Assembly: GCA_002914845.1 (NCBI GenBank)
Contig: JXTC01000023.1
Coordinates: 126,133-190,132, forward strand
Length of the DNA stretch: 64,000 nucleotides
Direction of reading: 5' to 3'
Source of the DNA: Trema orientale
Lineage: Eukaryota; Streptophyta; Magnoliopsida; Rosales; Cannabaceae
Shown: piece by piece, positions 60,601 to 64,000 of the stretch
Numbering within the stretch: position 1 is the stretch's first letter
Layout of the letters: each line of letters starts with the position of its first letter
Position numbers and translations under genes: made by a program
Notes under the pieces: model-generated
Database searches by the model: none
Told to the model about the DNA's origin: nothing
What the model saw: only the letters and a program-made list of their open reading frames with translations

Positions 60601-60904
60601 AATTTTATAAATTTAAATAACCAAAATCCTAGATACATAACTTATTCTTGCTCATAGCATAACAGCGGCACAAAAATATCAAATTGGTTGTAAACTATTA
60701 GAGTTAATTGGTTCTAGTACCTCCCTAAACTCTGCTTTTGAAATCTGAAATTAATTTTATAAATTTAAATAACCAAAATCCTAGATACATAACTTATTCT
60801 TGCTCATAGCATAACAGCGGCACAAAAATATCAAATTGGTTGTAAACTATTAGAGTTAATTGGTTCTAGTACCTCCCTAAACTCTGCTTTTGAAATCTGA
60901 AATT
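60601..60904. repeat. Perfect 152-bp tandem duplication
   Basis: 60601-60752 and 60753-60904 read as identical by eye, starting AATTTTATAAATTTAAATAA and ending TTTTGAAATCTGAAATT. It is non-coding. All other tandem repeats in the window are visibly diverged. Confidence 0.95.
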
Positions 60905-62329
60905 CTCTTTTTTCTTATTTTTTTAATCCTTTTTTTTTTTTTTTTGCATACATAGTTTGGAAAAACCTAAAATACCTAAATCAGGTCCGATTGGACCCAA
61001 TTGAGTCATCCTGATTGGTCCAGTCAACCCAATCAAGTTCAATTCGATTGGACGCTGAGCTCAGTGGAGATTTCTTAGGCTTGAAATTACCATTTCTATG
61101 CTTGAATCCAATTTAAACCTCTCAAATATAAAACATCCAAACTTTAAACAAGGTATTAACTTTCCCAAACTTCAAATCTTAATTTTTAAGAAAACTTTGA
61201 GATGATTTTGAAGTTTTTGGAGAAAGGGCATAATTAGGAATATAGAAGTTTCATTAAAGAGAATGTTACTAAACTAATTATCACTTTTAAAATGTTATGG
61301 AACTAAAAAAAAGCTCATTTAAACCTATACAACTAACTGGGCTATTATCAATTTTGACAGCCTTTTAAAACGTGTGATGAAAAGAGGACAACCTATAAAT
61401 CATTTACAAAACTAAGACTTTTATTGTCACGTCTTTTAATGAAAATTTCAGAATTCCAAAATTACCTCTAACTTGACTCCAATCGAAAATTTTTGACTAG
61501 GGTTGAATTTTCCAGCTGTTGGTCAAAAATTGATTAGAACGGCTGGAAGAAGCAGTAGTATATTTCGATCCTCATCGAGCAGAGGTGCCGCTGGGATCGG
61601 GACTGTGATCGACGGTAGTGGCAAAAATAATTTAGGGTGTATTGAAGAACAATGTATTTCATGGTCTACTAGGGAATGAGGTATTCAAGTAATTTTAAAT
61701 GTGTGACATATCAATAAAGATTAATTTTGAAAACATTTATGAATGAGTCCATTTTTTTTATCATAGGAGGCTTAATAGACCCTTAGGACCTAGGTGTAAA
61801 ATTCCCTAAGTAAAAAGTCCTTAATTATTAGAGAAATGCTAAATATATTTTCTTTCCTACTCTTTTTTGTACCTTTCAGTTTCACAATCTGATATGTAAA
61901 TTTCACTATCCAGTTTAATTTTTTAATAATACAATAAATCATAATAAAATCTACATGTCAACCAGTGAGACTGAGATAATATAAAAAAGAGTGTAAAAAA
62001 AGAATACTGCTACTATTTCTCTGATTATTATTAAGTGCATGAACTACTGTGAATATACAATACTTCTTAATTTAAAACGACAAATGCTTCAAACAAAATA
62101 TAGAAAACAATGATACCTACCTTCGAACAAAGTTTAAGTTTAACCTTTTTTTTCTTTTATACAAAGACCGGTCTGCCAATCTCAACCATTCATTTCTGCG
62201 GAACCCACACCCATGAACGCGTGAGATTGGGATTGGAACTTTTTTTTTTTAATTTTGTTTTTAAGTTAATGAACTTGAAATCCAAACAAAATGATTATAA
62301 TTTAGGAGTGGGACGGACTTGACGGACCT
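60905..62329. other. Intergenic, upstream of the kelch gene
   Basis: Mostly AT-rich without a gene. The stretch 62290-62480 is less AT-rich and probably holds the promoter or first exon of the kelch gene. No TATA box could be placed with confidence. Confidence 0.4.
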
Positions 62330-62514
62330 ACAGAGTCACACTAGAGTGGTAGGGACTAGTTGAGAATTGAGATCTCGATCTGCTGGATTCTTCTCTGGAA
62401 TCGGAGAGTCATCAGTGACCGTTGGATTTTGAGGAGAGGCCATAGCCATAACCACCCTCGACTCGACTCTCTGATCTCATCGTTTCAGATATTCCCAACT
62501 TTGAAATTCTTTAT
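62330..62514 (+). other. Probable 5' UTR exon of the kelch gene
   Basis: A less AT-rich, CT- and GA-mixed stretch ends at a good donor (TTATGTGAGT, GT at 62515). The matching acceptor CTCCACAG ends at 63062, 7 nt before the start codon. The exon's 5' end is not visible. Confidence 0.45.
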
Positions 62515-62586
62515 GTGAGTTCTTAGACTCCTAAGACTGATTTGAATTTCCACCATTTTGCTTGGTTCCTGAAAAAATTTCAATAA

Positions 62587-62642
62587 TATATATATATATA
62601 TATGTGTGTGTGTGTATGTATCTATACACACATGTGTGTGTT
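62587..62642. repeat. (TA)n-(TG)n microsatellite in the leader intron
   Basis: A TATATA run passes into TGTGTG and then a broken ACACACATGTGTGT. It lies inside the probable first intron of the kelch gene. Confidence 0.85.
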
Positions 62643-63069
62643 CAATTAGTGTTTGATTGCTTTCATTTTCATTTTCATTCGCACAATGAAATGTTGATGA
62701 TATTATTTGTTCTGAGTGTAAAATTCAACCCGTTTTATTCCAAATTATTTTATTGGGACGCTGTATTTGAATCACTATAATATCATAGTGCCTCAAATTG
62801 CTTAAATTGTTGAAAATACTGGCTTTTGAATGCCTTTAGGTTGTTGTTCTTGTTAGCCTCGAGTATCCAAATCAATTTGTTTGTCTAGAGCTCAGGCATT
62901 TCAGTTGATTTAATTTAATTTCACTATTACAGTGTTTGGCATCATTTTATGTGTTTTTTGAACTTTTTACGCAATTTAATTTGTTGGGTTACTCTTTAAT
63001 TGAGCTAAATGCTAAGCATTCTGAGCTTATGGATTTGACTTTTGAGTGATCTGTCTCCACAGACCTGTT

Positions 63070-63881
63070 ATGGGAACAGAGGAGATTAAGAAAGCTGTGG
63101 ATAACAGCAATTGGCAATCAGAACTAGGTTATGACCAGTGGGTAGCACTCCCTGTAACTGGTCCACGCCCATCAGCTCGCTACAAGGTATTTCGACTCTC
63201 CGAATCTTAATCATTTTGCACAATTCAAAAACACTTTTTGTTGGTCCGGCAGTTTCGTGTTTATTTTATACCAGTGGTGTTAAGTAAGTTGTCTTTGGCT
63301 GTTAGTAAGTCCATCAGCAATGCCAATGGTTTGCTGAAAGTGTTCTCTTATTGAAGGGCAAGATGCTTACCTTACCGTCTGCCTTTTTGCATTGTAGCAT
63401 GCGGCAGCAGTAGTTGATGAGAAACTATATATTGCCGGTGGAAGTCGTAATGGTCGTTACCTGTCTGATGTTCAGGTATCAAAGATGAATATGTACTTCT
63501 GAATTGGAAATATGTCTTTCTATGTCATTTAATTGTACGCTATCTTTGCAGGTCTTTGGCTTTGGAACTTTGGAATGGTCTAACATAAAATTGAATCCAA
63601 ATGCTGAAAAACTTGAAGACATTGCCTCACAGGAAGTTCTTTCACCCATCTCTGGTCATAATATGGTAAGAATTCACATGCACAATCATCCCATATTTGT
63701 TATCTTGTGTTTTTATTTTACAATTCTATTTCGTACAGTTTCCATTTTTTATCTAGTGGTTCAAATTGATTTCCACTTTCCAGTAGTTACTTGGACAATT
63801 GTTTATTTTGGCAGATTAAGTGGGGGAAACAAATTCTTCTCCTTGGTGGGCAGTCAAAGAATTTGTCTGACAAAGTCATAG
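63070..63881 (+). CDS. Kelch-repeat protein, 5' part (runs off the window)
   Basis: Four coding exons are visible: 63070-63186, 63398-63475, 63552-63665 and 63815-63881, all with GT-AG borders and consistent phase. The start codon follows the acceptor of a probable leader intron. The protein begins MGTEEIKKAVDNSNW and continues with YDQWVALPVTGPRPSARYKH. Kelch-type blades follow: YIAGGSRNGRYLSDVQVF, then after a spacer KWGKQILLLGGQSK. The GG pairs and the Y/W spacing are those of kelch beta-propellers. The nearest family I recall is the plant galactose oxidase/kelch proteins like Arabidopsis At5g18590, sometimes annotated as acyl-CoA-binding-like. Function is not established from this part. 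The last visible exon ends at 63881 and the gene continues beyond 64000. Confidence 0.88.
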
Positions 63882-64000
63882 GTTTGTCGCTTGAAAACAA
63901 ATATTCTGCTTAAGAGATTACACTGTCTCTCCCAAGTGTTTGGATCTTATTTTAAACTTGTGTATTAGTTTGAAAGTTTGAATCTTACGGCATGTTAATG

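Overview
The window is nuclear DNA from a flowering plant, most likely a eudicot. The evidence is GT-AG introns in protein genes of plant type, plant transposon families (Ty1/copia, Mutator, CACTA, hAT, a tRNA-derived SINE, several MITE types), AT-rich intergenic DNA and plant-style CT/GA microsatellites. No bacterial, organellar or viral gene organisation is visible. I cannot name the species.

Only three ordinary host genes are supported. (1) A complete eight-coding-exon gene on the + strand at 15751-22571 encodes a 338-residue protein with three KH domains, of the type of Arabidopsis BTR1. (2) An intronless gene on the - strand at 29161-29784 encodes a 207-residue secreted glycine-rich, cell-wall-type protein. 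(3) The first exons of a kelch-repeat protein gene lie on the + strand at the right edge (from 63070) and run out of the window. They are unrelated in function and far apart.

The rest is mostly transposable-element DNA, much of it nested. From left to right: a LINE-type ORF1 relic (1-1568, -) carrying a Mutator-type MITE; two foldback elements and two degenerate tandem arrays (2190-5420); a 3'-truncated Ty1/copia element (5600-12147, -) split by a solo LTR (7434-9081); a 951-bp hAT-type element (12883-13833) whose empty target site survives as a nearby duplicate; the KH gene with a SINE in intron 4; an almost full-length Mutator (MURA-like) transposase with a few disabling changes (23228-27179); a 190-bp MITE with a 10-bp target duplication; the glycine-rich gene; the 3' end of an LTR element (32572-33620); a further probable LTR relic (34920-36460); five members of one TA-targeting MITE family scattered between 31228 and 49763; a complete but decayed CACTA element of 8.2 kb with 3-bp target duplication (40053-48299); two related Mutator derivatives (50100-52282 and 52408-53915, the latter with a perfect 9-bp target duplication); and a copia gag relic interrupted by a solo LTR (57266-59720). 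A perfect 152-bp tandem duplication sits at 60601-60904.

I found no convincing new biological system. The most informative items are the element boundaries with matching target duplications, the hAT empty-site pair, the CACTA protease-like ORF that has lost its catalytic cysteine, the nearly intact MURA frame, and palindromic motifs repeated inside two element families. All coordinates come from reading by eye; relic edges are approximate unless target duplications are cited.
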